From positions 1 through 15,687 of the forward strand of contig JAUPKV010000070.1 in assembly GCA_030837265.1 (NCBI GenBank): DNA of 15,687 bases. The letters run 5' to 3'. Position numbers and translations under genes: made by a program. Below the pieces are notes generated by a model. That model was not told the origin of the DNA. It made no database searches and saw only the letters and a list, made by a program, of their open reading frames with translations. Positions 7,306 to 14,480 of this stretch are shown one piece after another. Within the stretch, counting starts at the first letter, position 1, and each line of letters begins with the position of its first letter. Origin of the DNA: Methanobacteriota archaeon (lineage in GTDB: Archaea; Halobacteriota; Methanosarcinia; Methanosarcinales; Methanosarcinaceae).

Positions 7306-8454
7306 TTATAACATACCATTTAACTTTTCAGATAGGCTTTTAATAGTTGAACTACGATTAAAGCCATAATAATTTTGCTTGTTGTCCAGAGTAGTAAGTT
7401 TTGTATATTCCTCAAATGTCTTTTTAGCTACTTCATTCCAAGACATTTCTTTTATCATAAATTCGTATGCTGCATTGCCCATATTTTTCCTTAGATTTTT
7501 GTTCGATAATATTTCTATTATTGCGTTCGCCAATTCATCATTATCGCATGGAGGAACAATAAATCCAGTAACACCATTAATAACAACTTCGGAGAGACTT
7601 CCAACATCTGTTGCAACTACTGGTTTTTTAAATGAGTAAGCTATGGGAATTACTCCACTCTGCGAAGCTTCAATATAAGGCAAGACAACAACTGAAGCTT
7701 TTTGGAATAATTCAGAAACTCTTTCATCAGGTATATATTCATTAATAATTATAAAATTATCTCGATTGTTTATCAATTTTTTATACGGTGTGAAGTCTCC
7801 ATCCCCAGCTATTATTATTTTAAAATTTGGAATTTTGGAAGATATTAATGGTTCAGATTTTATTAAATGATCTATTCCTTTATACTTAAGTATCCTGCCA
7901 AAAAATAAAACTATATTTTCTTCTTCAGTAATTTCTTCTTTGCCCAAATTATTGAAGAAAGAATAGTCTCCATGAGGAACTACTGAGATTTTCGAGTTTG
8001 TAACCCTTTTTTTACTTAATTCTAACTTCAATTTTTCACTATGGACAAAGTTCAAATCTGCGTATCTGGAGATGATATTTGTTGTCATATTAACAACAAA
8101 ATTCTGTTGATCTGAGTGTAGTACAACATCATGAATAGTAAGTACTATTGGCGCCACTTTTTTTAAAGTACTCAGTAAAGGTATGATGAAAGGATGTATT
8201 ACGGTAATATGTATTATGTCCGGTTTTATATCCAAAATATGTTTAACAATCAAATCAATTCTATAACCATGCCTTCCAACAGATGGGATTTTATTGACAG
8301 TTACCTTATCATTGAATATTGTCTCATTTAGTCCATCTGGAGCAATTATGCTCACATTAATCCCATTCCCAAGAAAAGCCAGGCTATTGCAAAGTTGAGA
8401 AGCGTAGTGAACCATTCCTCCGCTTTTGATCAATTCGATGATACATACATTCAT
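7306..8454 (-). CDS. GT4-family glycosyltransferase, E-x7-E variant
   Basis: The product has 382 residues and a GT-B fold. MNVCIIELIKSGGMVHYASQL contains the Gly-rich acceptor loop (SGGMVHY) directly at the N-terminus. IVLFFGRILKYKGIDHLI opens the second domain, and IIIAGDGDFTPY and FIINEYIPDERVSELFQKA follow in the expected order. The nucleotide-sugar motif reads EASQSGVIPIAY: the first glutamate is present but the second position of E-x7-E is not glutamate. Active GT4 enzymes with SGV-x-x-x-AY at this site exist, so this is a subfamily trait and not damage. SLSEVVINGVTGFIVPP is intact. The ATG at 8454 has an AGGA-type ribosome site about 8-12 bases upstream and an upstream element related to the other cluster promoters. 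It is separated from the second GT4 gene by 164 bases that contain that gene's own promoter. Confidence 0.86.
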   Translation of the reverse strand: MNVCIIELIKSGGMVHYASQLCNSLAFLGNGINVSIIAPDGLNETIFNDKVTVNKIPSVGRHGYRIDLIVKHILDIKPDIIHITVIHPFIIPLLSTLKKVAPIVLTIHDVVLHSDQQNFVVNMTTNIISRYADLNFVHSEKLKLELSKKRVTNSKISVVPHGDYSFFNNLGKEEITEEENIVLFFGRILKYKGIDHLIKSEPLISSKIPNFKIIIAGDGDFTPYKKLINNRDNFIIINEYIPDERVSELFQKASVVVLPYIEASQSGVIPIAYSFKKPVVATDVGSLSEVVINGVTGFIVPPCDNDELANAIIEILSNKNLRKNMGNAAYEFMIKEMSWNEVAKKTFEEYTKLTTLDNKQNYYGFNRSSTIKSLSEKLNGML

Positions 8455-8485
8455 AATAAAGCCGTCCTAAATATAAGACAAATAA

Positions 8486-8502
8486 GGAACGAATTTGAGT
8501 TC
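8486..8502 (-). promoter_or_regulatory. Shorter copy of the cluster promoter element
   Basis: On the minus strand GAACTCAAATTCGTTCC resembles GAACTTAAATTCCTGTTC of the downstream operon promoter: one substitution in the first twelve bases, then a two-base gap. The TATA part (CTCAAAT) is weak. A start about 26 bases on would leave a leader of some 15-20 bases that just includes the ribosome site of the GT4 gene. Outside this element the 105-base spacer 8455-8559 shows nothing but AT-rich sequence and a T-run at 8540-8554. Confidence 0.4.
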
Positions 8503-8559
8503 AGTTAGTTATACTTTCTAATTATTACCCAAGATTCACTTTTTTTTGTTTTTTAAACA

Positions 8560-9429
8560 TTATTCTTTTAACAGCTTGGAAAATAATCCCCGTAATATCG
8601 TAAAAGTGCCAAGAAAAATAATCAGTGAGCTCATCAACAACTCCAACCAAAAACTCCAACCCTCTCCTAGGAGAAAAAACGGTAACAATTTCGACCCCAC
8701 TAAGAACTCAACTCCAAAAAAAATCAACCAAAGAGGAGCAAAGTAATACAAAGGTCTTCTGTTTTTCATTTCTCTTAATGTCCATAACAAAACTTTTGAT
8801 CCGTGAGAAATGGGATTCTCACTTGAACAGTCATTTAAGTCGTACCTGCAGAAAATTTCCACCTCAGTAAACTTCAACTTGTGATCAAATGCATGGATAA
8901 GAATCTCGGAACCTGCAGACATATCTGTACAACTCAAATTAATATTAGCAATGGCTCTTCTTCCATAAGCCCGAAAACCACTCTGGGAGTCGGTAACATT
9001 GAGACCCCCAACAATGTATGTTGCAATATCGAGTACTTTCATCCCAAACTTCCGATAAACCGGGATATCCTTGCCGTTGCCGTTGACAAACCTTGAGCCG
9101 ATTACAAGATCAAAGCCATTTTCCAGAGGTTCAACTAACTTCGGAATATCAGATGGATCATGCTGGCCATCAGAGTCTAAAATAACCATGGCGTCCGCAC
9201 CAAGTTGACGTGCGGTTTCAAAACAGTTTTTAAGGGCGGCACCATATCCTTTATTGTTCTCGTGACGAACAACGTAGGCTCCCAACGATTCGGCAATAGC
9301 GGCAGTAGTATCCGTACTACCGTCGTCCACAACCACTACCTTATCGACAAATTTCATACAACCATTAATGACTTCTTCAATAGCCTGAGCTTCATTATAA
9401 GCAGGCATTGCCGCAATTTTAAAAGGCAC
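8560..9429 (-). CDS. GT2 glycosyltransferase, dolichyl-phosphate mannose synthase-like
   Basis: The product has 289 residues. A GT-A catalytic domain covers residues 1 to about 215: MPAYNEAQAIEEVI, VVVVDDGSTDTTAAIAE, the metal site VILDSDGQHDP, LVIGSRFV and SQSGFRAYGRRAI follow the order of DPM1/Alg5-type enzymes. These move a sugar from a nucleotide to dolichyl phosphate or act in archaeal N-glycan assembly. Two C-terminal hydrophobic segments (about 229-250 and 262-285) anchor it in the membrane, as in the DPM-like enzymes of archaea. The start is a GTG at 9429: GGAGATGAT, nearly the full anti-16S complement, ends five bases before it, and an internal Met at residue 8 would remove the first beta strand. 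G+C content is clearly higher than in the four cluster genes to its left, so it may belong to the stable chromosome and not to the exchanged block. The product sugar is unknown. Confidence 0.87.
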   Translation of the reverse strand: MPFKIAAMPAYNEAQAIEEVINGCMKFVDKVVVVDDGSTDTTAAIAESLGAYVVRHENNKGYGAALKNCFETARQLGADAMVILDSDGQHDPSDIPKLVEPLENGFDLVIGSRFVNGNGKDIPVYRKFGMKVLDIATYIVGGLNVTDSQSGFRAYGRRAIANINLSCTDMSAGSEILIHAFDHKLKFTEVEIFCRYDLNDCSSENPISHGSKVLLWTLREMKNRRPLYYFAPLWLIFFGVEFLVGSKLLPFFLLGEGWSFWLELLMSSLIIFLGTFTILRGLFSKLLKE

Positions 9430-9434
9430 GTTTT

Positions 9435-9454
9435 ATCATCTCCAAAAATTGGAG
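9435..9454 (-). promoter_or_regulatory. Strong ribosome site partly inside a small hairpin
   Basis: On the minus strand CTCCAA-TTT-TTGGAG (9454-9440) can fold into a 6-bp stem with a 3-base loop. The last four bases of the stem are the GGAG of the ribosome site GGAGATGAT (9443-9435) that serves the GTG start at 9429. Folding would hide half of the site. This could moderate translation or be coincidental. Confidence 0.4.
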
Positions 9455-10128
9455 CCCATTTTTAGAGCTGTTTTTAGGTCTTCACTATCAAGATAAACCA
9501 TGGAAGTAACATGGAGCCTTATTTCCCGGATCTGTCGTCAAATTTTTATTTTAAGGATTGTACAAACGACTAATAAAATCAAAATTAAATTATATAATAC
9601 AAAAATTATATTTAGTGTTTTTAGATATTGGAGTCCAAAAAGTTTACGTAAGATTTAAAGAAAGCTTCCGCTCATAGCCTTCATTTAAATTTCTTAAAAC
9701 CTCGGACAATCCTTAATATCCTGATCTTGGGGGTTGAATATGAAGGACATGTCTTAATGAATAAATAAAAGATGTTAATAATATATAAATTTAGCGAGTA
9801 ATATTAAACGATTTTAACAATATACATAAATATATAAAACAGTAAAGTATTCCAAACAGTAAAAATATTTAAAAAGTACCTGTTAGTAGATATTTGTAGG
9901 GCATATAAGTACTCCTGCCAGAATAATAGAAATCAGCATAAGTGACAGAACAAATAAACAGTATATGTTGTAGTTTTGTTCTTGTTTTCCCTCCAATGCT
10001 GTTAATTCCCAGGCTTTTTAACTGTTTTCTACAAAAATCCAATGAATTATATACACTATAATAAAATATTTATTCATTACTTACTATAGTTTAATAACAA
10101 ATCAATTTTTGTTGGTTGGTTTTTATTT
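9455..10128. other. AT-rich divergent spacer, no gene seen
   Basis: About 670 bases between the GT2 gene and the TPR gene. I see no open frame with a ribosome site longer than seven codons and no tRNA. There are several TATA-like runs; for the minus strand 9585-9610 is a candidate, and for the plus strand 10055-10075. The motif AAACAGTA recurs at 9837, 9854 and 9956, with an inverted form (AACTGTTTT) at about 10020. A small palindrome, CCATG-N7-CATGG, lies at 9498-9514. Promoters for both flanking genes must be here, but their exact positions are not decided by the sequence. Confidence 0.5.
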
Positions 10129-13100
10129 ATGGAGGATGAGCAAGCAAAAAAACTCTTAGACATTGCCATTAAACACTTGAGATTTGAAAGAGAAGACTAT
10201 GAAGGCGCAATAGACCTTGTTTCGGAGTTTGCGAAAAGAAATTTTATCCCTCCTGATTCCTTACTTGAGGAGTGCTTTCTTTGCGGATCTGCGGGACTGT
10301 ACAATTTAGCTTATGTACTTGCAAAAACTTCCGCAAGATTTTCATCAGGAGATACCAAAGCGACAGCTCATTATAATGCCGGAGTAGCTGCTGCTTTTTT
10401 GGGGAAGCTGGAAGAGGCCGAATCACAATATAACCTTGCTCTGGAAATTGACCCAATCAATCCGACGACTCATTACAACTACGGGAACCTGCTTAAGCAG
10501 ATGGGAAAGGCGGAAGAAGCGGAAGAACATTATTTGCTTGCGATGGAACTGGATCAGAAGAATCCGGCAATCCACTCGAACTATGGAATCCTTCTGTCAG
10601 AATTGGGAAGGGGGGAGGAAGCAGAAAAACAGTACAAGCTTGCATTGGAGGCTGATCCTGACAATGCAGACGCTCATTTCAATTACGGACTTCTTTTTAT
10701 AGATATGGGGATGCTGGAAAAGGCGGAAAAGCAGTATAAGCTTGCGTTGGCAGCAAATCCGGATCATGTTGCTACTCGCTCAAACTACGGACTTCTTCTC
10801 AGACAAATGGGAAAACTGAAGGAAGCAGAAGAGCAGTATAAACTTGCTTTGGAGGTCGACCCCAGTAATGCAGGGGTTCGCTCAAATTATGGGCTTTTAC
10901 TTAAACAAATGGTAAGGCCTTATGATGCTGAAAAACAATATGAAAAAGCTTTAGCATCCGACCCGGAAGATGCAAATATTCACTATAATTACGGACTCCT
11001 CCTTACAGAGTTGGGATTGCCTCAGAAGGCTAAGGAAAGATATGAAATCGCTTTAACAGTAGATCCTAATCATGCCGATACTCATTTCAGTTATGGGCTT
11101 TTACTTTCCGAGATGGGACTGCCACATAAAGCTGAAAGGCACTATAAACTTGCTCTGGAAGTAGATCCGAAACATCTGGCGGCTCGTTCTAACTACGCAT
11201 CTCTTCTTAAACAGATGGGACGACTGCAAGATGCAGAAAAGCAGTATAAGCTGGCTCTGGGAATAAACCCCTCCGACACTGATCTTCGTTCAAATTATGG
11301 ACGTCTTCTCAAAGAAATGAGAAAACCTGCAGCAGCCGAAGAGCAGTATAGAATTGCTCTAGAAGCAGATCCCAAAAATAAAGACGTTCGATATAATTTC
11401 GGACTTTTGCTCAAACAAATGGGGAGGTTGGAAGAAGCTGAGAAACAGTATAAATTGAATTTAAAAATTGACCCAAAACATGTGGCTACTCGTTATAATT
11501 ATGGGCTTTTGCTCAGACAAATGGGGCTTCCGGAAAAAGCAGAAATCCAGTTCCAGCTTGCTCTCAGAGCTGATCCTAACCATATCTTAACGCACTTAAA
11601 TTATGGAGCTCTCCTTAAACAAATCGGGCGAAAGAAAGAAGCAGAAGAGCAGTATAAACTTGCTCTAAAAATTGACCCGAAACATGTAGCTACACACTAT
11701 AATTATGGACTTCTCCTGTCAGAATGGAACCGGAAAGAAGAAGCTGAAAAACAGTATAAGCTTGCTTTATTAGCCGATCCGGAACATGTCAATGCCCATT
11801 TAAATTATGGTCTTCTCCTATTTGAAAAGGGTCGAATGAAAGAAGCCGAAGTGCATTTTAAGCTTGCTATAAAAATTGCTCCGAGGTTCTTACCTGCCCA
11901 ATATAATTATGGACTTCTGCTTAAACAGATGGGACGACTCGAAGAAGCTGAAAAACAGTATAAACTTGTGCTGAGAATTGATCCGAAAAACATAGCAGCT
12001 AACTGCAGTTACGGGCTTCTGCTTCTACAAATGGGGAAACTGAGAGAAGCAGAAGAACAGTATAAGTTGGCTCTAAAAGTTGATCAGAATAATGCAGAAG
12101 TTCATTCAAATTATGGCAATTTACTGAAGCAAGTGGGACGGAAAGCGGAGGCTGAAGAACATTACAAGCTTGCCCTAAAAAACAATTCAGGCGATTCTTA
12201 CACATATTATAACTATGGACTGCTCCTTGTGGATATGGGAATGCTGGAAAAGGCAGCTGAACAGTATAAGCTTTCTCTTGTAGTAAATCCGAAAAACATG
12301 ATCGCCCTTTTAAGTTATGGGAACCTTCTTTCGGAAATGGGAAAAAAGGAAGAAGCTGAAAAACAGTACAAACTGGCTCTTAAATTTGATCCCGGAAATA
12401 GTGAAACCCACTTTAACTACGGTCTGCTCCTTTTTGAAATGGGTAGATTGAAGGAAGCAGAAGATCAGTATAAGCTTGTTCTCGTAACTAATCCGAAATA
12501 TGCGCCTGTACATTCAAGTTACGGTCTTCTCCTCTTGAAAACCGGAAGGTTTGAAGAGTCCGGAGCACAATTTCAAGCTGCAATTGAATTGGAACCCAAA
12601 AATCCGGATATCCACGCTATCAACAGCTTACTTCTGTTTTCCAGGAACCTGGAGAAGGAATCAATTGGGGAAATAAAGGTAGCAGCCAATCTATTTAGAG
12701 AAAAGGGTGACACAGTAAAAGAGTATCTTTCTTTAGCATGGCTTTACGAAGATTTTGCAAATAAATACTATAATTTGAACGATTATCGTAAGTTTGGAGA
12801 ATTTGCTGAAGCTTCAGGTGACAAGTATATTGAAGCAGGCAAACTGGCAGGAGGTAAACTAAAGGAAATCTCTTCAACCAGAGGCTACTTGCTTAAAGGA
12901 AAAGTCCGGATTCTAAAACTTGACTTCCAACCTCCTTATAACATTGGGACTCTTACAAAACTTCTAAACGGCATCGAGGAAACTTCTAAATGCTATAAAA
13001 ATGCAGTAAAAGCATCATCCGAAAGCGACCAAGCCAGAATTGCCTGTTTAGTTTCCATGTCCTGCCTTTCTGAAATGCTACTATATATACTTACAATAAT

Positions 13101-13701
13101 AAAACAGGATAAAGTGCCAGAACTTAAAAATGAAGTCGAAGATTGGAAAAAAGGGTTGGCGAATTGTGAAAAAATATATAAGGGAAATGAAAAATCAGAA
13201 AAATTACTGCAATCACTCAATAAACTCATAGTACGGATAGAGAATTTTAATAAATTGAAAGAAATTGAAAAGTTAAAGGAAGAACGAGAACTTGAGGAGT
13301 ATATCCGTGAATTTAGTGAAATTGGCAGAAACCTGGAGGGACCCTTTGAGAAGATAGTTCAGGACTCTACGAAAAAGATGGATGTTTATAAGCTTAAAAC
13401 AATCTCATACTCCGGAACCGGGACCAAATTAATCGAAAGTTCAACAGAATTAATTGAGAGGACGGGAGTTAAATCCGTCCCTCCGATAGAATCAAGAGCC
13501 GATCAGAAAATTACTGATAGTAAACGTATATCAGTGACAGACGTACCCTATGCACCTGCGTCGAATAAACCTTCCGGTATATTAAATAGGATAATTAATC
13601 CTCAATTGAAAATTTCGATGAAGTCTGCCGGAGCAATCATCGTCACCGTGGCTTTAGTTATTGTACTTACAGGCATTGTACTGAGCAGATTCTCTCCTTG
13701 A
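10129..13701 (+). CDS. Giant tail-anchored TPR protein (22 tandem TPRs)
   Basis: The product has 1190 residues. After an 80-residue helical lead, residues 81-828 are 22 consecutive repeats of exactly 34 residues with no insertion or deletion (DNA 10369-12612, period 102). The common unit reads NYGLLLKQMGRLEEAEKQYK then LALEIDPKHVAT: Gly8, Ala20, Ala27 and Pro32 of the classical TPR are kept, while Trp4 and Leu7 are replaced by His/Arg/Ser-type and Tyr residues. A 23rd unit is degenerate. Residues 830-1060 are helical, then a charged coiled-coil-like stretch (KLKEIEKLKEERELEEYIREF) and a Pro/Ser-rich linker lead to one membrane segment (AIIVTVALVIVLTGIVL) six residues from the end. There is no signal peptide, so the TPR coil probably faces the cytoplasm, tethered to the membrane. 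TPRs bind proteins; the partner is unknown. The ATG at 10129 has no clear ribosome site upstream, so translation may be leaderless or SD-independent. It stands alone, convergent with mobA. Confidence 0.9.
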   Translation: MEDEQAKKLLDIAIKHLRFEREDYEGAIDLVSEFAKRNFIPPDSLLEECFLCGSAGLYNLAYVLAKTSARFSSGDTKATAHYNAGVAAAFLGKLEEAESQYNLALEIDPINPTTHYNYGNLLKQMGKAEEAEEHYLLAMELDQKNPAIHSNYGILLSELGRGEEAEKQYKLALEADPDNADAHFNYGLLFIDMGMLEKAEKQYKLALAANPDHVATRSNYGLLLRQMGKLKEAEEQYKLALEVDPSNAGVRSNYGLLLKQMVRPYDAEKQYEKALASDPEDANIHYNYGLLLTELGLPQKAKERYEIALTVDPNHADTHFSYGLLLSEMGLPHKAERHYKLALEVDPKHLAARSNYASLLKQMGRLQDAEKQYKLALGINPSDTDLRSNYGRLLKEMRKPAAAEEQYRIALEADPKNKDVRYNFGLLLKQMGRLEEAEKQYKLNLKIDPKHVATRYNYGLLLRQMGLPEKAEIQFQLALRADPNHILTHLNYGALLKQIGRKKEAEEQYKLALKIDPKHVATHYNYGLLLSEWNRKEEAEKQYKLALLADPEHVNAHLNYGLLLFEKGRMKEAEVHFKLAIKIAPRFLPAQYNYGLLLKQMGRLEEAEKQYKLVLRIDPKNIAANCSYGLLLLQMGKLREAEEQYKLALKVDQNNAEVHSNYGNLLKQVGRKAEAEEHYKLALKNNSGDSYTYYNYGLLLVDMGMLEKAAEQYKLSLVVNPKNMIALLSYGNLLSEMGKKEEAEKQYKLALKFDPGNSETHFNYGLLLFEMGRLKEAEDQYKLVLVTNPKYAPVHSSYGLLLLKTGRFEESGAQFQAAIELEPKNPDIHAINSLLLFSRNLEKESIGEIKVAANLFREKGDTVKEYLSLAWLYEDFANKYYNLNDYRKFGEFAEASGDKYIEAGKLAGGKLKEISSTRGYLLKGKVRILKLDFQPPYNIGTLTKLLNGIEETSKCYKNAVKASSESDQARIACLVSMSCLSEMLLYILTIIKQDKVPELKNEVEDWKKGLANCEKIYKGNEKSEKLLQSLNKLIVRIENFNKLKEIEKLKEERELEEYIREFSEIGRNLEGPFEKIVQDSTKKMDVYKLKTISYSGTGTKLIESSTELIERTGVKSVPPIESRADQKITDSKRISVTDVPYAPASNKPSGILNRIINPQLKISMKSAGAIIVTVALVIVLTGIVLSRFSP
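10369..12612 (+). repeat. 22 coding repeats of 102 bases (TPR array)
   Basis: Each unit encodes one 34-residue TPR beginning at the codon before the conserved xxNYG. The DNA copies have diverged and use different synonymous codons, although short stretches such as GAAAAACAGTATAA return often. This indicates an old array that has not been recently homogenised. Units 11 and 16 share a 21-residue core, and units 4 and 19 share the GMLEKA variant, which hints at block duplication. Confidence 0.9.
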
Positions 13702-13744
13702 TTCTCTGAAGCAAAGGCTCCGGATAAACCAGCAGGAATTCGGG

Positions 13745-14320
13745 TTACTTTGTGAAAAAATTAAACTTTAAATCTTCTGCTGTATTGATGTTCGCAAAAG
13801 TCTTCAGATCAGGATCGATTTTTCGAATTTCTGAAATTACAATAAAAACCACATCCGGAGTTTCAAAAACGGGGGTAAGTACAGAATGTTTTCCTTTCTC
13901 TAAGGCCTTTTCGATTTCAGTAATAATTTTTTTTGAATAAACGGCATGAAGAGGCTCAAACTTCCCCTCCTCCCATTTTGGGAGAACAGCGTTGTGTCCG
14001 ATTGCTTTCTCAAACAAAAAGTCCACAACCCTGGAATCGATAAATGGCATGTCTCCCGCACATACAAAAGAATACTCAGACCTTGATTGGAGAAGACCTG
14101 CCCGAATGCCTTCCAGGGGGCCGGCATTTACTAAAGTGTCAAAGCAAAAACGGACTTCATATGAAGAGAATTTTTCAAGTACCGGCCTGAACCTCTCTTT
14201 CTGAGCTATGTCCCTGAATGAAAGAATTACCTCATCCACTACCTGAAAAAGGCTTTCAAGCTGGCGTTCCAGAATAGATTTCCCTTTGAATTCCAGAAGT
14301 GCTTTTTCGGTCATCCCCAT
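13745..14320 (-). CDS. mobA: Molybdenum cofactor guanylyltransferase MobA, start region disrupted
   Basis: MobA joins GMP from GTP to molybdopterin to give the guanine dinucleotide cofactor used by formylmethanofuran dehydrogenase and other enzymes. From the ATG at 14320 the product has 191 residues: KALLEFKGKSILERQLESL, the loop NAGPLEGIRAGL, the metal-binding FVCAGDMPFID and the tail FANINTAEDLK all match the family. The start is the problem. The same frame stays open upstream to 14368 and encodes PKLRSAIVLAGGKGKR, which contains LAGG-x-G-x-RMG, the GTP-binding signature every MobA needs. That stretch has no ATG, GTG or TTG and is closed by TAA at 14371-14369. The coordinates given are therefore the longest frame with a canonical start; the functional protein must begin further upstream. 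The stop is 43 bases from the convergent TPR gene. Confidence 0.82.
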   Translation of the reverse strand: MGMTEKALLEFKGKSILERQLESLFQVVDEVILSFRDIAQKERFRPVLEKFSSYEVRFCFDTLVNAGPLEGIRAGLLQSRSEYSFVCAGDMPFIDSRVVDFLFEKAIGHNAVLPKWEEGKFEPLHAVYSKKIITEIEKALEKGKHSVLTPVFETPDVVFIVISEIRKIDPDLKTFANINTAEDLKFNFFTK

Positions 14321-14376
14321 CCTTTTTCCTTTTCCTCCTGCAAGGACTATCGCACTTCTAAGCTTTGGTTAACCAT
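14321..14376 (-). other. Out-of-frame N-terminal coding remnant of mobA
   Basis: An ATG at 14376-14374 opens nine codons (MVNQSLEVR) and stops at TAG. One extra base between about 14370 and 14369 would join this ATG to the frame of PKLRSAIVLAGGKGKRMG and give a normal MobA N-terminus. A TATA box (TATAAAAA, 14408-14401 on the minus strand) is centred about 28 bases before this ATG, the spacing of a leaderless archaeal transcript, so it is the likely original start. A one-base loss or a base-calling error is the simplest reading; -1 frameshifting is possible but no classical slippery heptamer is visible. Confidence 0.6.
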
Positions 14377-14400
14377 TTTCAGGTTCTTTTTCAGGTTTTG

Positions 14401-14408
14401 TTTTTATA
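14401..14408 (-). promoter_or_regulatory. TATA box for mobA
   Basis: TATAAAAA on the minus strand, centred about 28 bases upstream of the ATG at 14376, fits a transcript that begins at or next to that ATG. The remaining spacer up to 14480 is T-rich on the plus strand and shows nothing else. Confidence 0.5.
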
Positions 14409-14480
14409 CTCATTTAATCCATCCAGGAAATAATGTGCTTGGATTTACCTATGAGTTTTTGTTTGGTTTTATTTTTGTTT

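Noticed and set aside
8540..8556. T-run after the GT2 gene as its terminator
   Set aside because: The T-run is on the plus strand, whereas the gene is on the minus strand, where the transcript would carry A residues.
9734..9757. Tiny frame TTG AAT ATG AAG GAC ATG TCT TAA after a G-run in the divergent spacer
   Set aside because: The G-run abuts the TTG, the product has only seven codons, and there is nothing to show it is translated or conserved.
10369..12612. CRISPR-like or satellite repeat array
   Set aside because: The 102-base periodicity is entirely explained by 34-residue TPR coding units in one open frame; there are no identical short repeats separated by unique spacers.
13720..13745. 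Hairpin CCGGAT/ATTCGG between the TPR gene and mobA as a terminator
   Set aside because: The stem is only six pairs with one G-U, a long loop and no T-run; too weak to call.
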